16,308 nucleotides of DNA from the NCBI GenBank assembly GCA_000436535.1, contig FR886331.1, positions 14,300 through 30,607 of the forward strand. Reading direction: 5' to 3'. This stretch comes from Eubacterium sp. CAG:252 (GTDB lineage Bacteria; Bacillota; Clostridia; Lachnospirales; Lachnospiraceae). Position 1 is the first letter of the stretch. The number at the start of each line of letters is the position of its first letter. A program made the position numbers and the translations under genes. Below are positions 1 through 6,939 of the stretch, piece by piece. The notes beneath the pieces are model-generated. The model did no database searches, had not been told where the DNA came from, and worked only from the letters and a program-made list of their open reading frames with translations.

Positions 1-16
1 CTATATAAATAAAGAT

Positions 17-63
17 TAGCGATGATTAAAAAGCTTATACAACAGGCTTTTTAATCATCGCTA
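17..63 (-). terminator. Intrinsic terminator of the small membrane-protein gene
   Basis: A perfect 18-base-pair inverted repeat (17-34 with 46-63) encloses an 11-base loop. Read on the minus strand it lies 27 bases past the stop codon at 90-92 and is followed by a T-rich run (TAATCTTTATTT). The A-rich 5' side and T-rich 3' side inside the stem suit a hairpin that could also stop transcription entering from the left. The unusually long perfect stem makes a chance origin unlikely. Confidence 0.75.
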
Positions 64-89
64 TAATAATAATTAAGCACATTAAGATA

Positions 90-299
90 TTATGAGCGGT
101 CTGAACGGCCTGATAAGTACTTGTATACAAGCATCATGGCGTAGGCTACAACAGGAAGCACTATATCAGTGAATATAAGACCCTTGAATAATGTATGAGC
201 AGTTTCATTATCAATAAATGCGGTTATGAGAGTGACGATAATAAGGGCAGCCCACAGTATGACAATAGTGAGTGCAGCTATTCTTTTGAAATTTTTCAT
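90..299 (-). CDS. Small two-helix membrane protein, unknown function
   Basis: This 69-residue protein has a short basic start (KNFKR), a hydrophobic helix at about residues 7-28, a short acidic/polar loop (DNETAH), a second helix at about 38-60, and a basic tail (KYLSGRSDRS). It is therefore probably an inner-membrane protein with both ends in the cytoplasm. A GAGG ribosome site lies about 10 bases before the ATG on the minus strand, and a terminator follows the stop, so it looks like a real single-gene unit. It is divergent from the adenylation-enzyme operon. I recognise no family; the fold alone does not give a function. Confidence 0.6.
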   Translation of the reverse strand: MKNFKRIAALTIVILWAALIIVTLITAFIDNETAHTLFKGLIFTDIVLPVVAYAMMLVYKYLSGRSDRS

Positions 300-368
300 A
301 GTTATATAATCCTCATTTCTGTTATTGTTTTATGAAGTGCCATATATGAAGAAATAACTTTTTAAGAT

Positions 369-397
369 TTGACACTTACATCATATAGATTTTTAAT
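369..397 (+). promoter_or_regulatory. Probable sigma-A promoter of the adenylation/decarboxylase operon
   Basis: A perfect -35 hexamer TTGACA (369-374) is followed after 17 bases by TTTAAT (392-397). An alternative -10 is TATCAT at 409-414, which is preceded by TG one base upstream (an extended -10) but has no good -35. Either would give a 5' untranslated stretch of roughly 55-75 bases before the ATG at 479. Confidence 0.5.
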
Positions 398-478
398 AAT
401 AAAAATGGTATCATATTTTAGCTATATAGAAAAGATTTTTTGTGCATAAATAAGCTTTGATAAAGAAAGGTAGTAGAG

Positions 479-2005
479 ATGATAAAGAATGTATTGGATT
501 ACTTGTACAATTCCAAAGAGAAGTATCCACTAAAAACAGCGGTAGCAGATGATAAGTCAGCTATGACATACACAGAGCTTGTGGATAATGCCACAGCAAT
601 CGCAGCAGGTCTGCTTGAATATACAGGCTTAAGAAAGGCAGTTCCTGTATATATGGATAAGAGCTGCGTGGCACTTGCTGCATTTATGGGGGTGGTTATG
701 ACAGATAACTTCTATGTACTGTTAGAACCGGGACATCCGGCAGAAAGATTACACGGCATACTTAATACACTTGAGGCGGATATAATTGTTACAAGCAGAA
801 AATATGAGAAAAAGGCCGCAAAGCTTGAGTTTGATGGAACAATCATATATGTTGAGGACCTTCTTTTGACAGAGGTTACAGAAGATACAGTTAAGAAGCT
901 TGACAATATAAAGAAAAATACACTTGATATTGACCCTTTATATGCGATATTTACATCAGGTTCAACAGGTGTTCCAAAGGGTGTTGTTGTCAATCACCGT
1001 TCGGTTATCGACTTTATTGACTGCTTTACAGATACATTTGGAATATCAGAAAATGATGTTATAGGTAATCAGGCACCATTCGACTTTGATGTATCAGTTA
1101 AGGATATATATTCAAGTCTTAAATGTGGTGCTACATTACAGATTATCCCTAAGTCTATGTTTTCATTCCCTACAAGACTTCTGGATTATCTTGATGATAA
1201 TAAGGTTACAACGCTTATATGGGCAGTTTCGGCGCTGTGCATAGTTACAACACTTAAGGGCTTTGAATATAAGGTTCCGGGAAGTATTAACAAGGTTATA
1301 TTCTCAGGAGAGGTTATGCCTATAAAGCACCTTAATAAGTGGAGAGAAACATATCCGGATGCTATGTTTGTCAATGTATATGGTCCTACAGAGATTACAT
1401 GTAACTGCACTTATTATATAGTTGACAGGGAATTTGAGCTTGATGATGTGCTTCCAATGGGCAGCGCATTTCCTAATGAGAGAGTATTCCTGTTAGATGA
1501 TAAGAACAGAATAATTGATGATGGTGAACCTAAAAAGACTGGTGAGATATGTGTATCAGGAACAGCCGTAACTATGGGATATTTTAATAACAGGGAAAAG
1601 ACTGACAGCGCATTTGTACAAAATCCGCTTAACCCATATTATAACGAGATAATATACAGGACAGGCGACCTTGGTTACTACAACGAGAGAGGCGAAATGT
1701 GCTTCTCTTCAAGAAAAGATTTCCAGATAAAGCACAACGGACACAGGATAGAGCTTGGCGAGATAGAAATGGCTATCAATTCAATGGATGGCATACAGAG
1801 AGCGTGCTGCATATATCAGCAGGATGAGAATAAGATATATGCCTTCTATGAAGGTGAGGCAGATAACAAGTCACTTACACACTATCTTGTATCAAAGCTT
1901 CCAAAGTTTATGATACCAGAGGTGCTTGTTAATGTTGAAGCTATGCCGCTTACAAAGAATGGAAAGATAGACAGAAAAGCTTTAATGGAGGAACATAATG
2001 CTTAG
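479..2005 (+). CDS. DltA-like amino acid adenylation enzyme (carrier protein ligase)
   Basis: This 508-residue stand-alone adenylation domain activates a carboxylate with ATP and should load it on a carrier-protein phosphopantetheine. Visible ANL-family motifs in order: P-loop FTSGSTGVPKG (158-168), APFDFDVSV (199-207), FSGEVMP (275-281), NVYGPTE (299-305), YRTGD (393-397), the hinge region around RKDFQIKHNGHRIELGEIE (412-430), and C-terminal NGKIDRK with catalytic Lys496. Length and motifs are closest to D-alanine:carrier ligase DltA. The stretch aligning with the DltA STPSF...MCL segment reads AVSALCIVTTL, and by my hand alignment the conserved Cys there becomes Thr258, so D-alanine should not be assumed as substrate. 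GAAAGG precedes the ATG. The 3' end overlaps the PLP enzyme gene by 8 bases, indicating translational coupling. No DltB or DltD follows, which also argues against teichoic acid D-alanylation. Confidence 0.85.
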   Translation: MIKNVLDYLYNSKEKYPLKTAVADDKSAMTYTELVDNATAIAAGLLEYTGLRKAVPVYMDKSCVALAAFMGVVMTDNFYVLLEPGHPAERLHGILNTLEADIIVTSRKYEKKAAKLEFDGTIIYVEDLLLTEVTEDTVKKLDNIKKNTLDIDPLYAIFTSGSTGVPKGVVVNHRSVIDFIDCFTDTFGISENDVIGNQAPFDFDVSVKDIYSSLKCGATLQIIPKSMFSFPTRLLDYLDDNKVTTLIWAVSALCIVTTLKGFEYKVPGSINKVIFSGEVMPIKHLNKWRETYPDAMFVNVYGPTEITCNCTYYIVDREFELDDVLPMGSAFPNERVFLLDDKNRIIDDGEPKKTGEICVSGTAVTMGYFNNREKTDSAFVQNPLNPYYNEIIYRTGDLGYYNERGEMCFSSRKDFQIKHNGHRIELGEIEMAINSMDGIQRACCIYQQDENKIYAFYEGEADNKSLTHYLVSKLPKFMIPEVLVNVEAMPLTKNGKIDRKALMEEHNA

Positions 2006-3227
2006 TACAGAAAAGATTGTTGAGATTGCAGGCCAGTATGGAACACCGCTTTATATACTTGACAAAGAACATCTTACAGACAGAATAGGAAGTATAAAGA
2101 ATATATTAGGAGATGGGATAACCTTATGTTATGCGATGAAGGCCAATCCATTTTTAGTAGATGCTTTCAAGTCGCTTGATACAAAATATGAGGTATGCTC
2201 ACCGGGAGAGTTTGCCATATGCGAAAGAGAAAAAGTTGATATGAAGGACATAGTGCTTTCAGGTGTCAACAAGGAAAAAGCAGATATATGCCATGTTATG
2301 GATGAATGTGGCGGAGTGGGTGTGTATACAGTGGAATCGCTTGAACAGTATGAGCTGTTATCTGACTGTGCCGCCGAAAGAGAGCTTAAGATAAATGTAC
2401 TGTTAAGAGTGACAAGTGGGAACCAGTTCGGACTAGATGAAGAAGATATTAAGCTTATTATAAAGCATAGAGAGTCACATCCATATATACATATACTTGG
2501 ACTTCAGTGTTATACAGGAACACAGAAGAAAAAGTTTGATATAATAAAGGGTGAGATAGAATGGCTTGACGGACTGTGTGATATATTATACAGCGAATAT
2601 GGCTTTAAGGCAGAGGAGCTTGAGTATGGCCCGGGACTTCCTGTAGCATACTTTGGTGATGCAGCCTATGAGAATAACTTTGATATGCTTTATGAGCTTG
2701 CAGAACTTCTTAAGGGCTACAAGGACAAGTATCACATAACACTTGAGATGGGAAGATACTTAGCGGCAGACTGTGGAGTGTATGTCACAGGAATAGCTGA
2801 TATAAAGACTAATAAGGGACAGCAGTATGTAATAGTCGATGGTGGTATCAACCATGTGAATTATTATGGACAGACTATGGCGATGAAGGTTCCTGCATAT
2901 TCTTATGTAAAGTCAGATGGAATAGTTGTAAAGGACAGAAATGTATCAGACACACTCACAGGTGCGGATGAAGAAAAATGGACTATATGCGGTTCACTTT
3001 GTACAGTGGCAGACCTTATAGTAAAAAATCTTCCTATAGGAAGGCCACAGAAGGGCGATAAGATTATATTCTATAATATAGGAGCATATTCAATAACAGA
3101 GGGCATATATCTGTTCTTAAGCAGAAAAATGCCTGTAATAACGGCGTATAATAAGGATGGCAGCGTGGAATTATACAGGGATGTGGTTGCCTCAGATGAG
3201 ATTAATTCAAGAATTAACGTAAGGTAA
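1998..3227 (+). CDS. Fold-III PLP-dependent decarboxylase, LysA/ODC family, probably not DAP decarboxylase
   Basis: A 409-residue alanine-racemase-fold (type III) PLP enzyme. Lys48 in CYAMKANP is the expected Schiff-base lysine. Further landmarks are EVCSPGE (65-71), GPGL (211-214, phosphate loop), EMGR (250-253), CGSLC with Cys335 (the residue donated across the dimer interface) and GAYSITEG (362-369). Several LysA signatures are altered: HIGSQ becomes YTGTQ (172-176), GGGLG becomes GPGLP, EPGR becomes EMGR, and CES.D becomes CTVAD (335-339), which drops the Glu typical of meso-diaminopimelate decarboxylases. I infer decarboxylation of a different amino acid, perhaps while bound to the carrier protein, as known for BtrK in butirosin biosynthesis. 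GGAGG precedes the ATG; the start overlaps the upstream gene by 8 bases. Databases may label such proteins DAP decarboxylase or alanine racemase. Confidence 0.8.
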   Translation: MLSTEKIVEIAGQYGTPLYILDKEHLTDRIGSIKNILGDGITLCYAMKANPFLVDAFKSLDTKYEVCSPGEFAICEREKVDMKDIVLSGVNKEKADICHVMDECGGVGVYTVESLEQYELLSDCAAERELKINVLLRVTSGNQFGLDEEDIKLIIKHRESHPYIHILGLQCYTGTQKKKFDIIKGEIEWLDGLCDILYSEYGFKAEELEYGPGLPVAYFGDAAYENNFDMLYELAELLKGYKDKYHITLEMGRYLAADCGVYVTGIADIKTNKGQQYVIVDGGINHVNYYGQTMAMKVPAYSYVKSDGIVVKDRNVSDTLTGADEEKWTICGSLCTVADLIVKNLPIGRPQKGDKIIFYNIGAYSITEGIYLFLSRKMPVITAYNKDGSVELYRDVVASDEINSRINVR

Positions 3228-3260
3228 TAAAGTCTTTGAGCATAATTATATAAAATATGC

Positions 3261-3289
3261 TTGACTAACATTAATATATGTTATATTTT
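3261..3289 (+). promoter_or_regulatory. Probable promoter ahead of the carrier-protein leader
   Basis: TTGACT (3261-3266), 17 bases, TATTTT (3284-3289). It sits 33 bases after the decarboxylase stop. It would start a transcript near 3296 with about 175 bases of leader before the carrier protein ATG, implying that the carrier can be expressed separately from the first two genes. Confidence 0.45.
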
Positions 3290-3303
3290 TTATCTGACAG
3301 AAT

Positions 3304-3398
3304 CTTATATCTGTTGAGAGGTCTTAATATGAAATATATAAACATATATGTATGGCTGCTTTAACCGGGTGGCTGTTTTAGCAGACCTTAGATATAAG
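3304..3398 (+). promoter_or_regulatory. Structured leader upstream of the carrier protein (unassigned)
   Basis: The outer stem is a perfect 9-bp pairing CTTATATCT (3304-3312) with AGATATAAG (3390-3398). It is stacked on a perfect 6-bp pairing AGGTCT (3319-3324) with AGACCT (3383-3388), with an asymmetric GTTGAG internal loop on the left side. Inside lie an AU hairpin (ATATAT 3334-3339 with 3344-3349) and a GC-richer part (3354-3382) containing ACCGGGTGG. A later weak hairpin GAATAG (3407-3412) with CTATTC (3428-3433) comes shortly before the start codon. The architecture resembles a riboswitch or protein-responsive leader closed by a P1 stem, but I recognise no known class. Confidence 0.4.
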
Positions 3399-3471
3399 AA
3401 AAGCCGGAATAGATATAAACAATTAGGCTATTCATGACGATATTTTTATAAGAAAGGTTAGGTTATTAATA

Positions 3472-3699
3472 ATGGATCAGTTAATGGATATTTTGACAGA
3501 GGTTAATTCAGATGTAGACTACGAAACATGTGATACACTTGTAGATGATGGAATTTTAGATTCTTTCGATATTGTATCAATCGTTGGTGAGCTCAATGAT
3601 ACATTTGATATAGATATTACTCCTGTAGACATAGTACCAGAGAACTTCAATTCTGCTGAGGCTATGTGGGATATGATTCAGCGTCTTTCTGATAACTAA
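3472..3699 (+). CDS. Acyl/peptidyl carrier protein, DltC-like
   Basis: A 75-residue acidic four-helix carrier protein. The phosphopantetheine attachment site is Ser31 in DDGILDSFDIVSIV, which fits the DSx motif after a short first helix. The sequence around it (LDSFDIV...DTFDIDI) is closer to DltC and stand-alone peptidyl carriers than to fatty-acid AcpP, which has GADSLD. It should be charged by the adenylation enzyme encoded about 1.5 kb upstream, with the intervening PLP enzyme acting on the free or tethered amino acid. GAAAGG is present about 15 bases before the ATG, a slightly long spacing with no better start nearby. A 244-base leader with its own promoter separates it from the decarboxylase gene. 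Confidence 0.88.
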   Translation: MDQLMDILTEVNSDVDYETCDTLVDDGILDSFDIVSIVGELNDTFDIDITPVDIVPENFNSAEAMWDMIQRLSDN

Positions 3700-3722
3700 T
3701 CTTAAAGGCACAGGCTATATAT

Positions 3723-3745
3723 GTATCTGGATGAATTCTGGATAC
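3723..3745 (+). terminator. Hairpin after the carrier protein gene, possible weak terminator
   Basis: A 9-bp stem (3723-3731 with 3737-3745, two G.U pairs) has a five-base loop TGAAT and sits 24 bases past the stop codon. The following bases (AGCGTTTAGTTTAG) are only moderately T-rich, so termination would be inefficient. It may equally be a transcript-end stabiliser or processing site. Confidence 0.3.
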
Positions 3746-3805
3746 AGCGTTTAGTTTAGCGGGCTAATTATTTTGTAACAGAGGAATATATAAGGAGGAA
3801 TGGTT

Positions 3806-4567
3806 ATGGCAACAATTTCAGGTTATAATTCAAGTAGTATATCTGCTTTGTTTTCAAGCTTTAATTCAGGCAGCAATTCATCTTCTGGCTTTGGAAGCAT
3901 TGATCTTGGCACATATAATTCCATAAGGACAGGTTCTTATAAGCAGCTTCTTAAGTCTTATTATGCGAAAAATCCTGTCAGCAATTCTTCTAAGACAGAT
4001 AGCAGCAGTAGTACGACAACAATATCATCACAGAAGATTAATGCAACAAAGACAAAGGATGCAGCTTCAGCTGTTGTAAGTGATGCACAGGATTTAAAGA
4101 AGACATCACTCTGGAATAAGAAGTCCGTAAAGAATGAAGATGGAACAACAAGCGAGCAGTATGATACAGATGCTATATATAAGGCTGTATCAGCATTTGT
4201 CAATGACTATAATTCAATGATAGATGCAGCCGGTGATTCTGATGATAATTCAGTATTAAGAACAACTTCTAATGTTGTTAATAATACTAAGCAGAATTCA
4301 GCACTTTTAAAGAAGCTTGGTATCACTATTGACAGTAAGAACAAGTTATCTATTGATAAGGATACTTTCAAGAATTCAGATATGGCAGTAGCTAAGTCTG
4401 TATTTGGAAGTTCAGCATCATATGGACAGTCAGTTGCTGCAAGTGCTTCATCAATATACAGCAGTTCAGCAGCACAGCTTTCTAAGTTACAGACACAGAA
4501 TCTGTACAATTCGGGTGGTTCATACAATTATTATTCAGCTGGATCACTCTACAATCAGTTTACTTAA
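3806..4567 (+). CDS. Ser/Asn-rich protein with FliD C-terminal-like segment
   Basis: A 253-residue protein with no signal peptide and no membrane helix. The first 75 residues are low-complexity Ser/Asn/Gly/Thr. Residues about 123-230 (KAVSAFVNDYNSMID, then LLKKLGITIDSKNKLSIDKDTF, then Ala/Ser-rich helices) resemble the C-terminal region of the flagellar filament cap FliD, which has a VNxYNxLI element and an LGIxxD...GKLSID element. It is about half the size of FliD and lacks its N-terminal coiled part, so it is not a normal cap protein. Export through a flagellar-type system is possible but unproven. The ATG at 3806 is chosen because AAGGAGG (3792-3798) lies 7 bases ahead; the ATG at 3800 is too close to it. 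The SEC-C gene follows after 18 bases, so the two are probably co-transcribed. Confidence 0.6.
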   Translation: MATISGYNSSSISALFSSFNSGSNSSSGFGSIDLGTYNSIRTGSYKQLLKSYYAKNPVSNSSKTDSSSSTTTISSQKINATKTKDAASAVVSDAQDLKKTSLWNKKSVKNEDGTTSEQYDTDAIYKAVSAFVNDYNSMIDAAGDSDDNSVLRTTSNVVNNTKQNSALLKKLGITIDSKNKLSIDKDTFKNSDMAVAKSVFGSSASYGQSVAASASSIYSSSAAQLSKLQTQNLYNSGGSYNYYSAGSLYNQFT

Positions 4568-4585
4568 AAAGAGAGGTTAATTATA

Positions 4586-5092
4586 ATGGCATTATTAGAT
4601 ACATGGAGAAATCTTGCATACCAGACAGAGATGGACCAGAAGACAGCAAACGAGTTCTGGGGCAGTTATTTTACACAGGAGAAGGCAATCTATGAGCAGA
4701 TTCTTTCAGATCCTGATACAGTAGTTAAGGGCAGCGTTAAGGAACTTGCAGATAAGTATGGTGTAGAAGTTCTTCTTATGACAGGATTTCTTGATGGAAT
4801 TAATGACAGCCTGAAGACACCAAACCCAATAGAAACTATGGAAGAGGATACAGAAGTAAGCCTTGACTTCGATAAGGAAAAGCTTTACTACAACATGGTT
4901 GGCTGCAAGGCTGACTGGTTATATGAGCTTCCACAGTGGGACAACCTTCTTGACGAAGAGACAAGAAAGGCATTATACAAGAAACAGAAGTTATCAGGTA
5001 CAGTTGTAAAGGGCAAGAAGATTGGACGTAATGACCCATGTCCTTGCGGAAGTGGAAAGAAGTATAAGCAGTGCTGCGGTAAGAATGCTTAA
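4586..5092 (+). CDS. SEC-C metal-binding motif protein
   Basis: A 168-residue soluble protein ending in a canonical SEC-C zinc motif: GRNDPCPCGSGKKYKQCCGK, with Cys152, Cys154, Cys163 and Cys164. This is the motif found at the SecA C terminus, where it binds zinc and SecB or the ribosome, and on many otherwise unrelated proteins. The N-terminal 140 residues are mostly acidic helix, include conserved-looking Trp/Tyr positions (LDTWRNLAY, DWLYELPQW), and match no function I know. GAGAGG lies 9 bases before the ATG. It lies 18 bases after the FliD-like gene and before a strong terminator, so the two genes form one unit. A role as a ribosome- or translocon-associated accessory factor is only a guess from the zinc motif. 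Confidence 0.8.
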   Translation: MALLDTWRNLAYQTEMDQKTANEFWGSYFTQEKAIYEQILSDPDTVVKGSVKELADKYGVEVLLMTGFLDGINDSLKTPNPIETMEEDTEVSLDFDKEKLYYNMVGCKADWLYELPQWDNLLDEETRKALYKKQKLSGTVVKGKKIGRNDPCPCGSGKKYKQCCGKNA

Positions 5093-5137
5093 TCTTAAGC
5101 TTCACTATTGTATGTAATTGATAGAATGTTGAGTAAA

Positions 5138-5185
5138 ACCTGCAGGTAGTCGTTTAATCAGACTGCCCGCAGGTCTTTTGTCTAA
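5138..5185 (+). terminator. Intrinsic terminator after the SEC-C gene
   Basis: ACCTGC (5138-5143) pairs with GCAGGT (5169-5174), and GGTAGTC (5145-5151) pairs with GACTGCC (5161-5167, one T.G pair). A single A/C mismatch lies between these stems. The loop is 9 bases and is followed by CTTTTGTCT. It ends only 17 bases before the methyltransferase start and separates the two transcription units. Confidence 0.8.
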
Positions 5186-5202
5186 TAAAGGAGAGGTGTA
5201 TT

Positions 5203-5949
5203 ATGGAGGCTTATACAGGCTTTGCATATGTATATGATGAGTATATGGATAATATTCCATATGAAGAGTGGGAAAAGTATCTTTATGGGCTTTTAAAGGA
5301 GAATAATATAGGTACAGACTGCACGATAGCAGACCTTGGATGTGGTACCGGTACGGTTACAAGAATGCTTGATAAAGAGGGGTATGATATTCTTGGCATA
5401 GACCTTTCAGAGGATATGCTTTCAATCGCAAGTGAGAAGACTTATGAAGCAGAACAGCAGATTATATACAGTTGTCAGGATATGAGGGATTTTACGCTTC
5501 CATATACGGTTGACGCATTTGTCAGTATAGGCGACTCAATGAATTATATAACGACTAATGATGACCTGTGTGATGTGTTTAAGAGTGTTAAAAACGGACT
5601 TGAAGATGGTGGAGTGTTCATATTTGACCTTAAGACAGTGCATTTTTTCAGGGATATACTTGCAGATAATACCTATGCTGAAAATAGAGAGGAGTCAGCA
5701 TTTATATGGGACAACTACTATGATGATGAGAGTGCAAACAATGAGTATGAGCTTGCAGTATTTGTAAAAAATGAAGATGGAACATTTGAAAGATTTGAGG
5801 AGCAGCATTATCAGCACGGCTTCACAGAGGATGAAGTAAGGGAGGCTGTTAAAAAGGCGGGGCTTAAGATTCGTAATGTATATGATGCATTTACACATAA
5901 TCCGCCAGATGCTGCTTCTGAGAGATTGTATTATATATTAGAAAAATAA
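5203..5949 (+). CDS. Class I SAM-dependent methyltransferase
   Basis: A 248-residue soluble Rossmann-fold methyltransferase. SAM-binding motif I is ADLGCGTGTV (about 43-52), and the acidic residue after strand 2 is Asp67 in GIDLS, which binds the ribose. YSCQDMRDF and the strand-4 segment DAFVSIGDSMNYI follow. The C-terminal part (FERFEEQHYQHGFTEDEVREAVKKAGL) is the usual cap of small-molecule methyltransferases of the Methyltransf_25/11 type. The opening GFAYVYDEYMD is typical of this Firmicute family. No substrate can be read from the sequence. GGAGAGG lies 7 bases before the ATG. The gene sits 44 bases ahead of hslO and may be co-transcribed with it. A short stem, TATGCGC with GTGCATA, lies in the gap at 5951-5971 without a T-run. 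Confidence 0.85.
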   Translation: MEAYTGFAYVYDEYMDNIPYEEWEKYLYGLLKENNIGTDCTIADLGCGTGTVTRMLDKEGYDILGIDLSEDMLSIASEKTYEAEQQIIYSCQDMRDFTLPYTVDAFVSIGDSMNYITTNDDLCDVFKSVKNGLEDGGVFIFDLKTVHFFRDILADNTYAENREESAFIWDNYYDDESANNEYELAVFVKNEDGTFERFEEQHYQHGFTEDEVREAVKKAGLKIRNVYDAFTHNPPDAASERLYYILEK

Positions 5950-5993
5950 TTATGCGCAAAAAATGTGCATAGGGAATGGAGGATATTGATATT

Positions 5994-6869
5994 ATGAAAG
6001 ATTATATAGTCAGGGCAACAGCGGCAAACGGACAGGTACGTGCATTTGCAGCAACAACTAAGGATGTGGTTGAAACAGCGAGAAAAGACCATAATATGAG
6101 CCCTATAGCAACTGTGGCGCTTGGAAGACTTCTTACAGGCGGCGCCATGATGGGAACTATGATGAAGAATGATACAGATGTGCTTACTATACAGATTAAG
6201 GGAAATGGACCATTAGGTGCGATGACAGTTACAGCAGAGCCTGATGGACATGTAAAGGGCTGTGTGGCTAATCCACAGGCAATGCTTCCTTTAAAGGACG
6301 GACATATGGATATCGCCGGTGCTGTTGGTATCGGTGTGCTCAGTGTTATCAAGGATATCGGATTAAGAGAGCCATATGTTGGAGATACTATTCTTATAAC
6401 AAGTGAGATTGCAGATGACCTTACTTATTATTTTGCTACAAGTGAGCAGGTACCATCTTCTGTAGGACTTGGTGTTCTTATGAATAAGGACAATACAGTA
6501 AGAGAGGCAGGCGGCTTTATTATACAGCTTATGCCAAATGCATCTGATGAATTTATCGACCAGCTTGAAAACAGAATTAAAGAGATTAAGTCTGTTACAG
6601 AAATGCTTGAGCATGGTATGACACCAGAGGAGATACTTGAGCATATATTTGAGGGAATGGATCTTCAGATATTAGACACAATTCCTACAGAGTTTTACTG
6701 CAACTGCTCTAAGGAGCGTGTAAGTGCCGCTGTTATCAGTGTTGGAAAGCAGGAGCTCCAGAAAATGATAGATGATGGTGAGCCTATTGAGGTCAACTGC
6801 CACTTCTGCAACAGCCATTATAAGTTTAGTATTGATGAGCTTAAAGATATGTTAGAAAAAGCAAAGTAG
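5994..6869 (+). CDS. hslO: Redox-regulated chaperone Hsp33
   Basis: A 291-residue Hsp33, the normal family length. It is a cytoplasmic holdase that is off when its four C-terminal cysteines bind zinc and on when they oxidise to disulfides and the linker unfolds. The zinc site is complete: CNC (Cys236, Cys238) and CHFC (Cys269, Cys272). The start of the mature-looking protein, MKDYIVRATAANGQVRAFA, matches the conserved family N terminus, and internal motifs such as GPLGAMTV and EGMDLQILD are present. I place the start at 5994, where GGAGG (5978-5982) is upstream. The in-frame ATG at 5976 has no proper ribosome site and would add the non-family residues MEDIDI. For an anaerobe this suggests defence against oxidative unfolding. 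Confidence 0.95.
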   Translation: MKDYIVRATAANGQVRAFAATTKDVVETARKDHNMSPIATVALGRLLTGGAMMGTMMKNDTDVLTIQIKGNGPLGAMTVTAEPDGHVKGCVANPQAMLPLKDGHMDIAGAVGIGVLSVIKDIGLREPYVGDTILITSEIADDLTYYFATSEQVPSSVGLGVLMNKDNTVREAGGFIIQLMPNASDEFIDQLENRIKEIKSVTEMLEHGMTPEEILEHIFEGMDLQILDTIPTEFYCNCSKERVSAAVISVGKQELQKMIDDGEPIEVNCHFCNSHYKFSIDELKDMLEKAK

Positions 6870-6877
6870 TTACAGTA

Positions 6878-6906
6878 TTGAATTTACACTGAATATGCTG
6901 TATTAT
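6878..6906 (+). promoter_or_regulatory. Promoter of glnS
   Basis: TTGAAT (6878-6883), exactly 17 bases, TATTAT (6901-6906). This would start transcription near 6913, giving a 5' untranslated stretch of under 30 bases. The -35 lies 9 bases past the hslO stop codon. Confidence 0.55.
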
Positions 6907-6939
6907 TGATATATTGACTTGTTTAGGAGGAATATACTG

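Noticed and set aside
1186..1410. Minus-strand open frame within the adenylation gene
   Set aside because: It is an antisense shadow with no ribosome site and no recognisable domain.
3360..3382. T-box antiterminator (GGGTGG resembling part of the T-box sequence)
   Set aside because: The rest of the T-box motif, NACCGCG, is missing, there is no specifier-loop architecture, and the downstream gene is a carrier protein, not an amino acid or tRNA-charging gene.
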